DNA of 64,000 nucleotides, taken from assembly GCA_964017235.1 (NCBI GenBank), contig OZ024938.1:57341816-57405815 (forward strand), written 5' to 3'. A model generated the notes under the pieces. It ran no database searches and had not been told where the DNA came from. It saw only the letters and a list, made by a program, of their open reading frames with translations. Shown here piece after piece: positions 24,876 to 35,699 of the stretch (the stretch's first letter is position 1; each line of letters opens with the position of its first letter). The stretch comes from Sabellastarte sp. h YS-2021. Lineage: Eukaryota; Annelida; Polychaeta; Sabellida; Sabellidae. A program made the position numbers and the translations under genes.

Positions 24876-24888
24876 CTAACTTTGGCCA

Positions 24889-25200
24889 AGTCCTATCCAC
24901 ACAAAAAAAACATTTCCGCGAAGATCCACTTGGTACCTTTGGAGTAATGTTAACCAGAATGTCATTGAAATACATTAAAAATGGGACCTTTGAAAAGGCA
25001 GAATTTTTGCTGTACCCAAAGCATGATCCGGATAATTCTCAAAAAATGAATACATTTTACTTGGACCAGGCCATGTCCACAAAAACATATTCATAAAGAT
25101 CTGCTTATGACGTTTAGAAAAATCAGAAAAAGCAAACAGACGGACAGACTGAAATGAACATACTCAAGACTTTGTGGGTAGTGCATTTAAGGAAGTTGTA
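24889..25200 (+). repeat. 'ccaagtcc...gtaatgtt' repeat, two tandem-like copies
   Basis: 'gccaagtcctatccacac' then 'gaagatccacttgg' and 'gagtaatgttaaccag' is followed by a second round, 'ggaccaggccatgtccac', 'aaagatctgcttatg', ending in 'agacggacagactg'. The same text is seen at 18660-18760 and, weakly, at 8140 and 56920. Confidence 0.45.
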
Positions 25201-25229
25201 GAAATTATTACCTCAATCTTTATGAAAAA

Positions 25230-25610
25230 AAAAATTTATGGGGTATGACTATAACTAAACAAGTGCTGATTTTTTCACAATATTTCCATAATTATATAAA
25301 ATGTAAATATATAATATATTATAACAAAGGTATTTTACAGAGGTACTGTAAAATTTATGGGTAAATGGTTGAGAAATCCAAAGTTACTGATTGAAGTTTT
25401 TTTGGACTCAAATTCCTCTTACTATAAATATGTATCACAACTGATTTTTTGTTTGCATAATATAGGTAAACATGGACTTGCTTTACTTATTATTTAAACA
25501 CATAATTGGTGGATAATAATTGTTGTAAAATTATCCTTGTAGAATACAAAATGTACATAAACACATCACTAGGTTTCTCATACACAGAACAGTGGTGCAT
25601 CTAACAAAAT
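25230..25610 (+). repeat. interspersed repeat, 'ggtggataat' family, copy 1
   Basis: 'gattgaagtttttttgg', 'acacataattggtggataataa' and following AT-rich text align by eye with 31480-31690 and 35880-36070. Diverged. Confidence 0.35.
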
Positions 25611-25924
25611 GCACTTTAGTCCTCATTCACGGTGACATCGTGTCCTTACTAGCAGGCCAAAGAGTCCATGACACTGATAAATGGAGGTTCTTAAACCTCC
25701 GCCTTCAACTGGGGCCAGGTAATTTGCATTTGCTGTAATGTTTACAGTCGAGGAGAGATTCACCAGTGCTTAGAATCATCATGTCAAGTTGATAAATGTT
25801 CTGAGTAAAAATTTCAACACTCCAGTAGCACTAGTCACCTAAAGTACCTTCTCACTGTTAACAGGATCACTCAAATTCAATATGCTGCTGTGAACTTCAG
25901 TAAAGGGAATGCCACTTATTAACT

Positions 25925-26225
25925 ACTCTGGCTTTGTGGATAACACACTGGCTTAGAACCACAAAGGATGTGGGTTCAATCCCAGGTACAGGCAGATATA
26001 GTGTCTCGGATGACCAATTCAAATAGTGGTCCTCTGGAAGTGGGCCCCTATCCCAAATGACAGGCTAAAGAAACCCAGGGACATCGATAAATAGTCTTCC
26101 CCTACACTCTGTCTTTTAGCTAGTGAAATGTCAATGGACTAGAGAGCTTGGACTGGACTTGTGGAGTCAGTATTGGCCACATGCTGTAGTAAAGGTGATA
26201 TTGAGCTGAGTATAAATATATTATA
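25925..26225 (+). mobile_element. SINE-like repeat, type 3
   Basis: Best-preserved type 3 copy: 'gataacacactggcttagaacc', B-box-like 'gggttcaatcccaggta', 'tagtgtctcggatgacc', 'gtggtcctctg', 'gacaggctaaagaaaccc', 'actagagagcttggac'. The layout suggests a tRNA-related promoter head and a conserved body. Confidence 0.6.
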
Positions 26226-26334
26226 CACTACTTATCATTACCTGCATTTGTGAAACATCATAAAAACAATTGTTAAAAGGCTGACCTAGAACGATCTTAT
26301 ATGTGTAACTGTTATTTTTTTAATAATTTGTTTG

Positions 26335-26520
26335 TTGGCAAAGATTGTTGGTGTTGTAATAACACACTCGCCTCTTACCTGTGAGGTTGTTTGCTTGAAT
26401 TACTGCCATATATGTAACCTGGTAGCTACTCACATAGATAGTGTAGCTTACTCTGGAGAGTCTGAATACCTCAGTTCTATTTTTGAGAATTATTAAAATA
26501 CCTCTCCAACTTATATCTAT
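26335..26520 (+). mobile_element. tRNA-derived SINE type 1, degraded
   Basis: 'ttgtaataacacactcgcctcttacctgtgagg' and 'tggtagctactcac' match the type 1 head and body. No tail or target-site duplication was found. Confidence 0.4.
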
Positions 26521-26724
26521 GGAGCCTGCTACAACTGATCTCATTGATAAAGCCAAGGAAAACTGAGAAAACGTAATTATTTCTAGAATCTTAATACACA
26601 CTGTTACAGTTCATAAATATGAACATGGGTATCTAAGAGTAGGTGTATTGTATAGTTATGTTAATATTCAGCACAATATTACCTTGTACTACCGGACTCA
26701 TAGTACTATTTGACTCATCCTAAC

Positions 26725-26965
26725 TGCCCAAGTACAGCCCAGTAGCCCAAATGGCTGACATTCTCCTAACTGAAAGACAGATGCTCAAGAATGATAGTTT
26801 ATCAACATCCCTTTAGCCTGCCACTGAGGATAGGACATAATGACAGATGACTGCCATTTAAAGTGGTCATCCTAGCCACTATATTCCTGTACCTGGGCTC
26901 GAACCCAAATCCTCTGTGTTCCTAGATGAGTGTATTACCAACTATGCTGCTGTGACAGATAAGTG
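26725..26965 (-). mobile_element. SINE-like repeat, type 3, inverted
   Basis: On the minus strand it reads 'ctaggaacacagaggatttgg', 'gggttcgagcccaggtac', 'ggatgaccactttaaatggc' and 'ggcaggctaaagggatg', the type 3 order. Confidence 0.55.
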
Positions 26966-27682
26966 TAAAACATGCTCCTGCCAGCCAGTTTCATCTTTAT
27001 TCTGTGTCAATTTTCTTTCATGGTGGGTGTGCGCTACTTGCCATAATCTAATGTATAATGGCACTCCATGAAGCAGCTGTTACCATCCTATTAGAGGGAG
27101 CATGCAACATGTGACCCGCCAGGGGGGAGCGTAAAGTTTGTGACAAAGTATAGTTGGTGGTGTTTCTAATACAAATAATCAAAAGAGATGATCAAAGCAA
27201 CAACCTTCTACCCCCCAAAAAAGCAACCCTGTTGTCCTATATGTGTCAGTATGGCTTTGATGATTTATCTTCTGGGATATATATTTAAAAGAACACACAT
27301 AATTAAAAAAGAGCAGAAACATGTAATGGGAATGCCAAAATGGAGAAACTAAAATGGAGAACATGTCTTCTTGATGTAAACCATTTGTGGCTGAAATGCA
27401 GTGTTTTATTGGACCATAACTTCTCAATAATGTGTTTATAAATTATGCATTCCTTGTGGCCTTTGTGTTTTTGTCTCTCTCTCTCTCTTCACCAAGGGGA
27501 GCTGCTTTATGTCACATCTATTTTGCTTAGTCTTAAACTTGGAAGGTTTGTGTTCACCAGAGAATGAAAATCTTGATGGTATTTTATTCACATCAATTTG
27601 CTGTTGGAATTGTAAACTTAGTATGTAAACAATCATTTACATCACTGGCTTTTGTCTGGATAATGTTGGTGCCACTTTCCAG
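26966..27682. other. non-coding stretch
   Basis: No supported gene. A TC microsatellite lies at about 27473-27488. Confidence 0.35.
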
Positions 27683-27823
27683 TGTAGATGCACTTAACCA
27701 AAACCTGCCTGATTATATTGTTAAAGAAAGGAGAATTCCTTTTATTGTCTCTTTACTGAAAAGCTTTACGTCTTCACCCATTATTCTTGAACCTGATAAA
27801 TCACAGCAACTGTTAAATAATAA
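27683..27823 (+). CDS. candidate internal exon, unrecognised protein
   Basis: I do not recognise this protein. A plus-strand segment of 141 bases lies between a good acceptor (tggtgccactttccag) and a GTAAGC donor. One frame stays open throughout: one base completing a split codon, 46 codons, then two bases, so entry and exit are both phase 2. The reading 'VDALNQNLPDYIVKERRIPF' followed by 'IVSLLKSFTSSPIILEPDKS' has ordinary globular composition with no low complexity. No neighbouring exon was found. It could be an exon of a gene with long introns or a chance frame. Confidence 0.35.
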
Positions 27824-27829
27824 GTAAGC

Positions 27830-28540
27830 AATATTAACAATGCTCACATTTCACCAGTAATTACACGAGCAAGAACAGGTTCATCCTACTAATGGCGATT
27901 TCACACTGCTCAGGCTGAATGGATTTAGATTTAGAATGTCTCCAATTAAATGGTGCATGGCAAACGGGACATAGAAATCACTTAATATCGTTAGTTCTAG
28001 TTCTGAGAAATTTTGACTTGGTTCAAATTTCTTGAAAGTGTCATTATGAAGTTAAAATTGTTCTAGAGGAGGTAGTATAACTTGTTTCGAGTTATACTAT
28101 AAATTTTGAATTATACAATGCATTTACTAAAATGAGTTTTAAAATATTTAAATGTGTGAACAGGTTATGGTAGACTTCCCATTAATGTATCTTCTTTTGA
28201 TAACAAAGCGAATACACCCATTACATGTATCCACCACTTGTTGCCCTCACTCTTTCGATAGTTCTTACTGTGCGTAGCTTGACTGATCCGACTGATTAAC
28301 TAGTTTAGTATTTTCATCACTTGTTCGTCTCCTCTTTGGTTGTGGGTACAAATCTATATCAATGTCAATGCATGAACCTACCATGTTACAACATCACCAA
28401 ACTCAACCTCTGATCCTGTTATGAACCATGTAAAGAGGAATTCTATACTGAAATTTCCACTGTCATGAGTTTGCCTTCTGGCTGCTATTGTTATGCTGTC
28501 AGAGACCAATCTTCATATCTAGGTCACACGTTTCCCTGTT
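27830..28540. other. non-coding stretch
   Basis: AT-rich, nothing recognised. Confidence 0.35.
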
Positions 28541-28544
28541 GGGG

Positions 28545-28848
28545 TCAAAAGCCACAAAAACAGGCTTGTGCAGTTTTAGTTGTGTATTGTTGTGGTCCAC
28601 TTTGCGGGTTTGGTAGGACATCTTGGGCATGATTTAGTGGCATTTTGCATCTCGGGTACGATGTGTTTGACGTGGCATGGAATGTGATTCGCATTTGGGA
28701 CTGATTTTTTTTCAAATGTTCCTGTGGCATCACATGAGCTGTATTAAAGTGTCCATGATGAAGGGGTGGAAGTGGCAGGAAGTTGGGGGGTATTGGGTAA
28801 GATGGGTATGGCATAAGTTTATTCTTCAATGTGCTCTGATTTCGTAGA
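28545..28848 (-). CDS. candidate terminal exon, Pro/His/Gln-rich C-terminus
   Basis: Minus-strand frame of 101 residues ending in TGA (28545-28547). It opens directly after an acceptor-like 'acctcgttcttag' with entry phase 2. The residues include 'MPYPSYPIPPNFLPLPPLHH', then 'QSQMRITFHATSNTS', and end 'TAQACFCGF'. Proline, histidine, glutamine and asparagine are abundant, as in a disordered tail. Varied third codon positions and lack of simple repetition argue for real coding. I cannot name the family. Start in this exon is also possible at the ATG six codons before the PYPSYP stretch begins to repeat; an upstream exon is more likely. Confidence 0.4.
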
Positions 28849-29127
28849 CTAAGAACGAGGTCGTGAAGTGGAAATCAAATAAGTACAGAATTGACTGCAT
28901 GGAAGTTGTGACCTAGGCATTACAGACCTAAAGGAGTGAGACAGTCGCAGACACTTGTTGAAAATACTATGGTTGAAAAACTTTGCAAGCTTTATTTTCT
29001 GTTCTGACTAATTCAGTTGACATCTACAGTCATAATTACCCAAAGACCTTTCCTTTGGGTAGAGCAGCCTGTATTTATGGTCATGTGACCTATCTTAAAG
29101 CAAAAACGTATTTAAGTCACAGGTTTT

Positions 29128-29395
29128 CATAAGATGCTCCAGCTTTGTTGAATGAGTGCCCTAAGGAAATTTTAACAACGGGTTTTCTGTCATTTTTAGG
29201 TATAAAATTGAAGGCATACCTCCTCAGCAAAGTCTACCCTCCATAGCTTTCCTGCCCCCTAGTGTCTCTGGTGACAGCCTACCATATCTATGGATCTGGA
29301 GTTTTCCCCCTCCCCCAATTATGGCTTTAGTGCCTTAGAATCTGTCATATGATGGGAATTAAGCACTGTAAAAGTACTCATTATTTACAACGTAT
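29128..29395 (+). pseudogene. 3' end of a CR1/L2-like LINE
   Basis: 'APALLNECPKEILTTG' then 'KLKAYLLSKVYP' matches the terminal APRLWNSLP...LK..LF segment of CR1/L2 ORF2. It is followed by a 3' UTR 'cttagaatctgtcatatgatgggaattaagcactgtaaaag' that parallels the 3' end of the LINE at 12060 and the fragment at 46250-46400. Confidence 0.5.
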
Positions 29396-29443
29396 TGATC
29401 CTTCACTATCCTCATGACATGGCTGATCTGTCTATGAAAAAAA

Positions 29444-29695
29444 GATTTGAATGATGTTCTCCCAAGCAAAGATTACTTGCATGAGATTCCGATCAGTCAG
29501 CTCATAAAATGACTGGACTGCATCCGACCTGTAGGATTTGACTTAAATGATGTTGCAGTTAGTTGGGCTAAAGATCCCGATTTAGGGAATTGGGGAGAAA
29601 AGTCATCAACTTTTCCAAAGAATCAGAAAGGTTTGATAATCCCCGGACTCCTGCTTCCTGACCCACAGTTAAGGAAATTGCTTTTCCAATTTTAA
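29444..29695 (+). other. coding-like segment, unrecognised
   Basis: One plus-strand frame reads 'DLNDVLPSKDYLHEIPISQL', a TGA at 29510-29512, then 60 more codons including 'FDLNDVAVSWAKDPDLGNWG' and 'KGLIIPGLLLPDPQLRKLL' before a TAA at 29693-29695. The phrase DLNDV occurs twice, suggesting an internal duplication. An acceptor-like 'cgacctgtag' lies just before the second part. It could be an exon beginning after that site, or a fragment of an unknown mobile element. No family is recognised. Confidence 0.3.
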
Positions 29696-29971
29696 GTTGG
29701 CAAGAATCAGGGCCAAACCAAAAAAGGGAATTAAGACTTTAGTTGGGACAAAGTAGGAGTTTTGCTTCTGGAATATTCTAATTGTCCAGTCCTTTAACAC
29801 AGGATCAGTTGTAGCAATGAATCGTGATAGTGGAAAAAGTATTTTCTGTTTTTGGTGCAGTTTAAATAAAAGTAACACAAGTGCAAAGAATTTCAAATTT
29901 CCAGCTGACATTCTTTTTTTTCCCGACATGAATGGTTTATATCCTCTTGGGTGCTTATTGCATAATCCCAC
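29669..29971 (-). other. open frame of 100 codons, doubtful
   Basis: Minus-strand frame with an internal ATG at about residue 22 and a hydrophobic, lysine-containing C-terminal half ('KVLIPFFGLALILANLKL'). It overlaps the plus-strand coding-like segment at its end. No family match is recognised and no splice pair was found. It could be a small membrane protein or chance. Confidence 0.2.
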
Positions 29972-30619
29972 TGCAATTTATCTTCATTCATAAAACATCC
30001 AAACGATAGGAGAGCCACACACACAGTAGATTCCTTGACTTCATATTAATATGGGAATGACCCTAATGAGTTTCTATGATAAAGGCCCCTTATGTAGACC
30101 TCAGTAACCATCTGTTCCATCAGGGTGTATTACTTTGTAGACTTCAGTAATCTTCTGTTACATCTGGGTATATGAATTTGAGCAGGAAGGAACCAAACTA
30201 TCTGGGACACGCATTTTTGATGATATTGAACTTACTTGTTTTATTTATTTAAACTTTATATCAGACACACATGCTATTTATAAATAAACAAATGCTGTCC
30301 ATGGAAAAAAAACACAATGTTAAATATTTGCAAATAAATATTTTAAAAGTTTTACAACTGTGATAATAGTTATATATTATATATTTTATATAAATGTAAG
30401 AAGTGTTATATGTTTTCACTGCTTCAAATTCTAGTAATTTTACTGCCACAGTTAACCTCCTTCTGTCTGAGACTCTTCAAAGCATAAGATAGTTACAGTG
30501 TGATTTAAAACTCTTCTGAATAATTCAAAACTATTGTTATACAATACAGTAAACTGTCTAAAATTGCTCTGATTGAATTACACACAGCAGAACATTCTGT
30601 TCATTTAACACTTAAAATA

Positions 30620-30895
30620 CATGTTATATTACCAGAGAAATGTGTAAAACTATGATTTATATTACATATTATCAAGGCAATATGTAAAACTATGATTTAG
30701 GTTACATATTATCTGGCTAATATGTAAAATTTCGATTTATACTACATATTATCATGGTAATATGTAAAACTATGATCTATATTACATATAACCAGGACAC
30801 TATGTGAAACTACGATTTATATTACATACTATCAAGACAAAATGTAAAACTATGATTTATATTGCATATTATCAGGGCAATATGTAAAACTGTGA
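30620..30895 (+). repeat. tandem repeat, about 40-bp unit, about 7 copies
   Basis: The unit 'catattatcaaggcaatatg' + 'taaaactatgatttatatta' repeats with a 40-base spacing (catatt at 30665, 30705, 30745) and with substitutions in each copy. It is a decayed minisatellite with no coding frame. Confidence 0.85.
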
Positions 30896-31121
30896 CAAGG
30901 TACTTGTATAAATCTGCCACTGTTGACTAGTGGGTAACCCATTCACCTAGGAACACATAGGACATGGGTTCATACATAGAATATAGAACATAAAATACCA
31001 AGAAAATGATTATTAAAATGTAATTATTTACTATTTGTACTTGGGCTTGTACATTTTTTGAAAAAGAAATGAGTGGAGGATTCAAGACCTGTTCACAAGG
31101 ATATGTAAACTGAAAACTTAC

Positions 31122-31196
31122 TGTTTCTTTTTCTGTGACAAATCCCTTGCAAAGCTCTTTGTTTTGTATTGTTACATGCTTCAACTTGATGAAGAC
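31122..31196 (-). CDS. candidate short internal exon, unrecognised
   Basis: Minus-strand 75-base segment between 'tattacggtcccacag' and a consensus donor GTAAGT. It is exactly 25 codons, phase 0 at both ends, reading 'VFIKLKHVTIQNKELCKGFV' then 'TEKET'. It lies upstream, in the minus direction, of the candidate terminal exon at 28545-28848, but the phases (0 out, 2 in) need at least one further exon between them. Too short to name. Confidence 0.3.
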
Positions 31197-31279
31197 CTGT
31201 GGGACCGTAATACTCAGCCAAACACAAACCAAATCAGAGAAAAGCTTGGAGAGCTAACATGGTCACAGGATCGTGACAC

Positions 31280-31700
31280 ATGTCTGTGTTAATGGCTGAG
31301 AATTCTGTAGCTTGTAAATTTAAGTTTTATTGTCCATCACACAATATATTTTACCTAGGTACTACCATATACAGAACGGACATATTTTTTTGTACTGCCT
31401 GCATCCCCTATCCCATAATGAGAAAAGTATTTTTTACAGAGCTTCTGCTTTTCTTGCATCAAAATCTATGAAGAAAGAAAAAAATTCAATTTTAAAATTG
31501 AAGTTTCTGTATTCACTGATGCCCAGAAGTATGGCTAAGCTTCACAACCAATTATTTACATCCTTTGGTAGATATGGCCTTATTTGATTTATTATTGAAG
31601 CAAAGTGGTGGATAATATAACTGAAACATTCTTCAAATATTACTCATGAAGATGAACAAAACAATGGTGGTGCTGCGTACTTGTATTATATTGTCATCTT
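31280..31700 (+). repeat. interspersed repeat, 'ggtggataat' family, copy 2
   Basis: 'tttttacagagcttctgctt..cttgcatcaaaatctatgaag', 'tcactgatgcc', 'gaagcaaagtggtggataatat' and 'tactcatgaagatgaac' match 35700-36090 in order and, inverted, 58490-58870. Confidence 0.55.
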
Positions 31701-33740
31701 CATTCACGGTTTTTTTTTTCGTATAGCATTTGTGAAGTTCTTCTATTTTAAAAATACCCATTTTTAAGACTTCAACTTAAGATTAACTGTGTTGGTAAAA
31801 ATTCTATTTAATTACATATATATATATCATGGTCGCAATCTTAATATTGAACTTAATACCATTCCTTTATGTCACAACTTTTAGGTTTTTTTTTAAAATT
31901 TCAACCATTTCTCACATTGTATACATGTGAATATTGTTTAACTTAATTGAAAAGTGTAACCATGTATCTGTAAAATATCTTTGCATAGATATAGTATGGC
32001 TAACAGGAAACACAATATGATAGGAAAATTGCCTGAGTGGCATATATTTTTTTATCTTTTTATGAGATAGAAATTAAAAATATACTCATCATTAAAAAAA
32101 ACAAAATAAATAAATTAACCACTATGCATTTAGTTAAGCAAAACATGATTAGCAACAAGACGCATCCAAAGGAATTGACACTAGGGACTTTTAAAACTGC
32201 AGCTTTTACATTTAGAGTTTTTCCACCATTTCTGCATGGACTGTTATGAAACAAGACAAGATATACAGTGTAATTGTAACTAAATTTTAAAATATGTATG
32301 AAAAATTGGCATTTATTTTCTCCAAATTGGTAAAATATGTCCATAGTCGGGAAAGTCGGGAATGCAAAAAAAAAAAAAAAAAAAAAAAATATTATCCTGA
32401 TTTTTTATTTACGTGGTAGTTAATAAATAAATAAAAAATATCATAATGTGTTTGTTTGGATGCTGGGTTGAATCAGATGGTTATAACGTTGATTAAACTA
32501 TTTTCACAATTTATTTAATTACGTTATTTTATCAGTTAAACTGCACATAATCATTTCCCATGTACAAAAATTGTAATATTTTTTACGAAATGCAGCTAAG
32601 GTAATTACAAGTATTGTATGGTATTGTATTTGTCTACTCGGCGCAATATCTCCTTTTAGTACAGGTCTCAAAATCAAGTTGATCTATCTCGACTGCACAA
32701 GTACAACCCCAGTCCTCTAGTCACTGACATTCCTCTAACTGAAAGACAAAGTCTTATATATGACCATTTTTCCTTGATGTTCTTTAGTCTGGTTTCCGTC
32801 GACCCTACTCTGCAATGTAGGGTCAGGTATCGCCCACCATCTTGGGTACAACGCTTGGGTACTTAGTTTAAGTACTGTCGATCTTCTATTATCACCCAAA
32901 ACATGTTTTGCCTCTAAAGATTATTGTCATTCCAAAATATTTTTAAGTTTAATTCACAATATTTGATGTTATAATTTCAATAATAAATGTTTAAAATGTT
33001 TTAAATACATACAAAAAGCATATAAGTAATTAAAATAAAGATCGAGATATCCCGATAATAACAGCTGGCAATGATGTATTCAAGGCCATCCTGGCCGATA
33101 CCAGTCCCTTTATTGTTAAAGGAGGCTGGTTCCCGTCTAGATGTTCTTTTGCCTGTCACTGGGGATAGGGCCGTGATGACAGTGGACCGCCATTTTATGT
33201 GATGTGTCATCATGTGTATGTGGTTGAACAAAAAGGGGTGAAAAGGGGGGAGGGGGAAACTGATGTATGGTACATTTACATTATACTGAAATTCATTAGT
33301 ATTAATTAATTGGGGATAAAGGTACCTTGAAAAATACATAAAAGTACATAAAAGTCGTAACATAAGTGAGACACAAGGACATTACCGATAATTTATTGTT
33401 CTTTGTATTCATCTGTGATACAAGAAATTGTGGCCTTTACCTTGTATGACACACAAGTCAATAATGAAGTGTAGATTATAACTAAGTGATGAATAAAGGC
33501 ATTTGATGAATCAGATAGTTGTTAGAATTGGTTTATGGCGGTTTATCACTGAGTCAACAGAAGATAAATCCACATAACTGTGCTAACCACGTGTCAAACA
33601 AAATGATTTCTGCAAACCCATAAAAGTAGCTTTAATACAGGGGCTAACTGAGGGTTTATGTGTCTTCATAGAATGGCAATATCTACATGCAATATTATGT
33701 TCATTTGGTCATTTGCAATGCATGTGATTCATGCATTCAT
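31701..33740. other. non-coding stretch
   Basis: AT-rich, with a poly(A) run at 32366-32389 and degraded type 3 SINE-like pieces near 32690-32770 and 33080-33200. No gene seen. Confidence 0.4.
32366..32389 (+). repeat. poly(A) tract of 24 A
   Basis: An uninterrupted run of A. Its left flank carries no recognisable retroposed element or target-site duplication. Confidence 0.9.
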
Positions 33741-33744
33741 TTTA

Positions 33745-33880
33745 AGTTCTCGGTGGCCCATTGAATTTGAAGGTTTGACATCTAATCACAGGCTGTCACC
33801 TGAGTGTGGGTCGACTCCCACAAGTGACAATACCCAGCACCTATCCATATATAACCCTGACTGTTGGTCACTATGTACCA
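33745..33880 (+). mobile_element. tRNA-derived SINE type 2, copy 1
   Basis: 'tctcggtggccca', 'ggtttgacatctaatcacaggctgtcacc', 'gtcgactcccacaagtgacaat' and 'ataaccctgactgttgg' follow the type 2 order also seen at 42490, 45768, 48255 and 52740. Confidence 0.6.
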
Positions 33881-34354
33881 AGACTTGGACTTCTTGCATT
33901 CATTTTCGTCCTAAATCAAGAGAAAATACTCTTATGAAGTCTGCGAGAAGGCTATGTTTTGGGTGCATTCATCTGTCTGTCTGTCTGTTTGTATTTAATC
34001 ATTCCATAAGCAATCAATGGATCCTTCTGAATTTTTCAATGCGGATAGGCCCTGACCAGTGAAATAAGTATTTCAATTGTGGGAAAGGGCCGATTATATT
34101 CAAGATACAAAATATCATAAATCTTCAAAGGTCCCATTTTCAATCCAGACAGCATCAATTTGAACTTTCAATGTTGCCTCTCTAGCCTCCACCAATGAAA
34201 TGAACGAGTGCTGGTCAAACATATGGTTCAAAATCGTTTGACCAGTGAGATACTGGTTAACATATGTGATTTGAAAACATACTAAAACATAATACAATTT
34301 TAAGGTGCCTCACAGAGGAATGAGCCTGGTGGCACCAAAATGCCATCCAGCACA

Positions 34355-34440
34355 ACAAGTCGAGTTAATACCTCTATATGTCGGGTTAGCATGTCAACAA
34401 TTTGAGCTAGTATCTCAACATGTCGAGTTATAGTCTAAAG
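34355..34440 (+). repeat. decayed tandem of a TGTCGAGTTA unit
   Basis: 'caagtcgagttaat', 'tatgtcgggttagc', 'tttgagctagtatctcaac' and 'atgtcgagttat' are spaced by about 25-30 bases. This is a short degraded array. Confidence 0.5.
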
Positions 34441-34444
34441 ATTT

Positions 34445-34985
34445 AAAAAATGTTCCTCTGGCACTTATACTCTTCTGTAGTATTCTCTTGTCGCACCATA
34501 GCGGACTTTTAGAGACATTTTCACATGATATTTAGATGCCCATAAGTATAGCTCTAGTTTCCCAATCCTGTTATAAGGTGGTATGTTTCTTGGTATTATA
34601 TACAATACATAAATCCTATATTTATTGTCACATTTTGTCAGTTACTTTTGCATATCATAGGATTGAGTATTTTCTGTTGACGTACAGACAGGAGTTTCAA
34701 ACTGCTCAAAATTTCTGCCTACCATAGGTGGTATGAAGCTCAACATAAACTGCCCTTACATTCTGTAGCTGTTCTGCTGTCTCATCGCATAATTCTGTGG
34801 TATTTTGTCCCAGTGAAGTCGGGTTTTTGCTACTGTACCTTATGTACATCCTCACTGCACCTTTCTGTGTTAAATCTCCGTGTATTGTAAGACTTCTGAC
34901 AGTAAACTTTGCATACTGTTGTATTCAGTACTAGCCATGGCCACCAGCATGAAAGTTTTAAGTGTTCAAAATTTCTGTGTCATTT
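34445..34985. repeat. interspersed repeat, 'taggtggtat' family, copy 3
   Basis: 'ctcttctgtag', 'ttctgcctaccataggtggtatgaag' and 'ttgtattcagta' parallel 6035-6420 and 23330-23740. Confidence 0.4.
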
Positions 34986-35021
34986 GTAAGCATTTTCTGT
35001 TGGTAGTCTGCATGATTTTGA

Positions 35022-35255
35022 GGGGCCACGGTGGCAGAGTGGTAACACTCTCGCCTCCCACCTCTGAGGCCGGGGTTCAATCCCCGTGACGGCCTTAAGT
35101 GGGAAAGCTGGTAGTTGCTTGCCGTTGGTCGGCAGTTTACAGTACACAACCCTAGCGAACTGTATGTACTGGTTTCCTCTGCCCTTCCAACTACCCGTCG
35201 TGATATGACCTGTACAGTGTTGAAAGCGACGTAAAACCCCAAATAAACAAACAAA
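35022..35255 (+). mobile_element. tRNA-derived SINE type 1, young copy with target-site duplication
   Basis: Head 'ccacggtggcagagtggtaac' and 'ggggttcaatccccgtg' are close to tRNA A and B boxes. The body is 'tggtagttgcttgccg', 'ggcagtttacagtacac', 'tggtttcctctgcccttcc', and the tail (AAACA)n. A perfect 15-bp direct repeat TCTGCATGATTTTGA flanks it (35007-35021 and 35256-35270). This is the cleanest copy in the window. Confidence 0.93.
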
Positions 35256-35270
35256 TCTGCATGATTTTGA

Positions 35271-35695
35271 ATGCCTGCAAAGGTAGGCAATATAGCCTGT
35301 AGGGCGAATAGCACATCACCCATTAGTAGTGTGACAGGAGCATAAAAATATGTAAAAAAAACACCACCTTTATCTATCCCTTAAACACTCTGAAAATGAT
35401 TGAGTCATTCATTAGGAATTCCATAGCTGTTTGGGACTTTTCCCATGACAACAGTTAACACCAAATAAGAGCAGAATAGAGCTTTCATTGTTGTTTACTG
35501 ACCTTTCTAAGGACCTACTAATGCATGATAACAATATATAACACATTCAAGATGATAAAATCAATATGTTTGCCACAACCAATGAGACGAACATTGCAGT
35601 GCATTGTTCATTTTTCAGTTCAACCAAAGGGAGATCAACCAAAAGTATGGGTTTATTGTCTTCCCTGACAACAAGATGGCCTAAATACGTGGGAA
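35271..35695. other. non-coding stretch
   Basis: Nothing recognised. Confidence 0.35.
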
Positions 35696-35699
35696 ATAC

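Noticed and set aside
24520..24975. 151-codon minus-strand frame
   Set aside because: It runs antisense through the young type 1 SINE and its target repeats, so it is incidental.
30600..30900. Possible CRISPR-like array
   Set aside because: Contiguous diverged 40-bp tandem units without unique spacers in eukaryotic DNA; a minisatellite.
33658..34062. 134-codon frame
   Set aside because: Covers a type 2 SINE and a TCTG-rich repeat, no motif.
34958..35323. 121-codon minus-strand frame
   Set aside because: Antisense through the SINE at 35022-35255.
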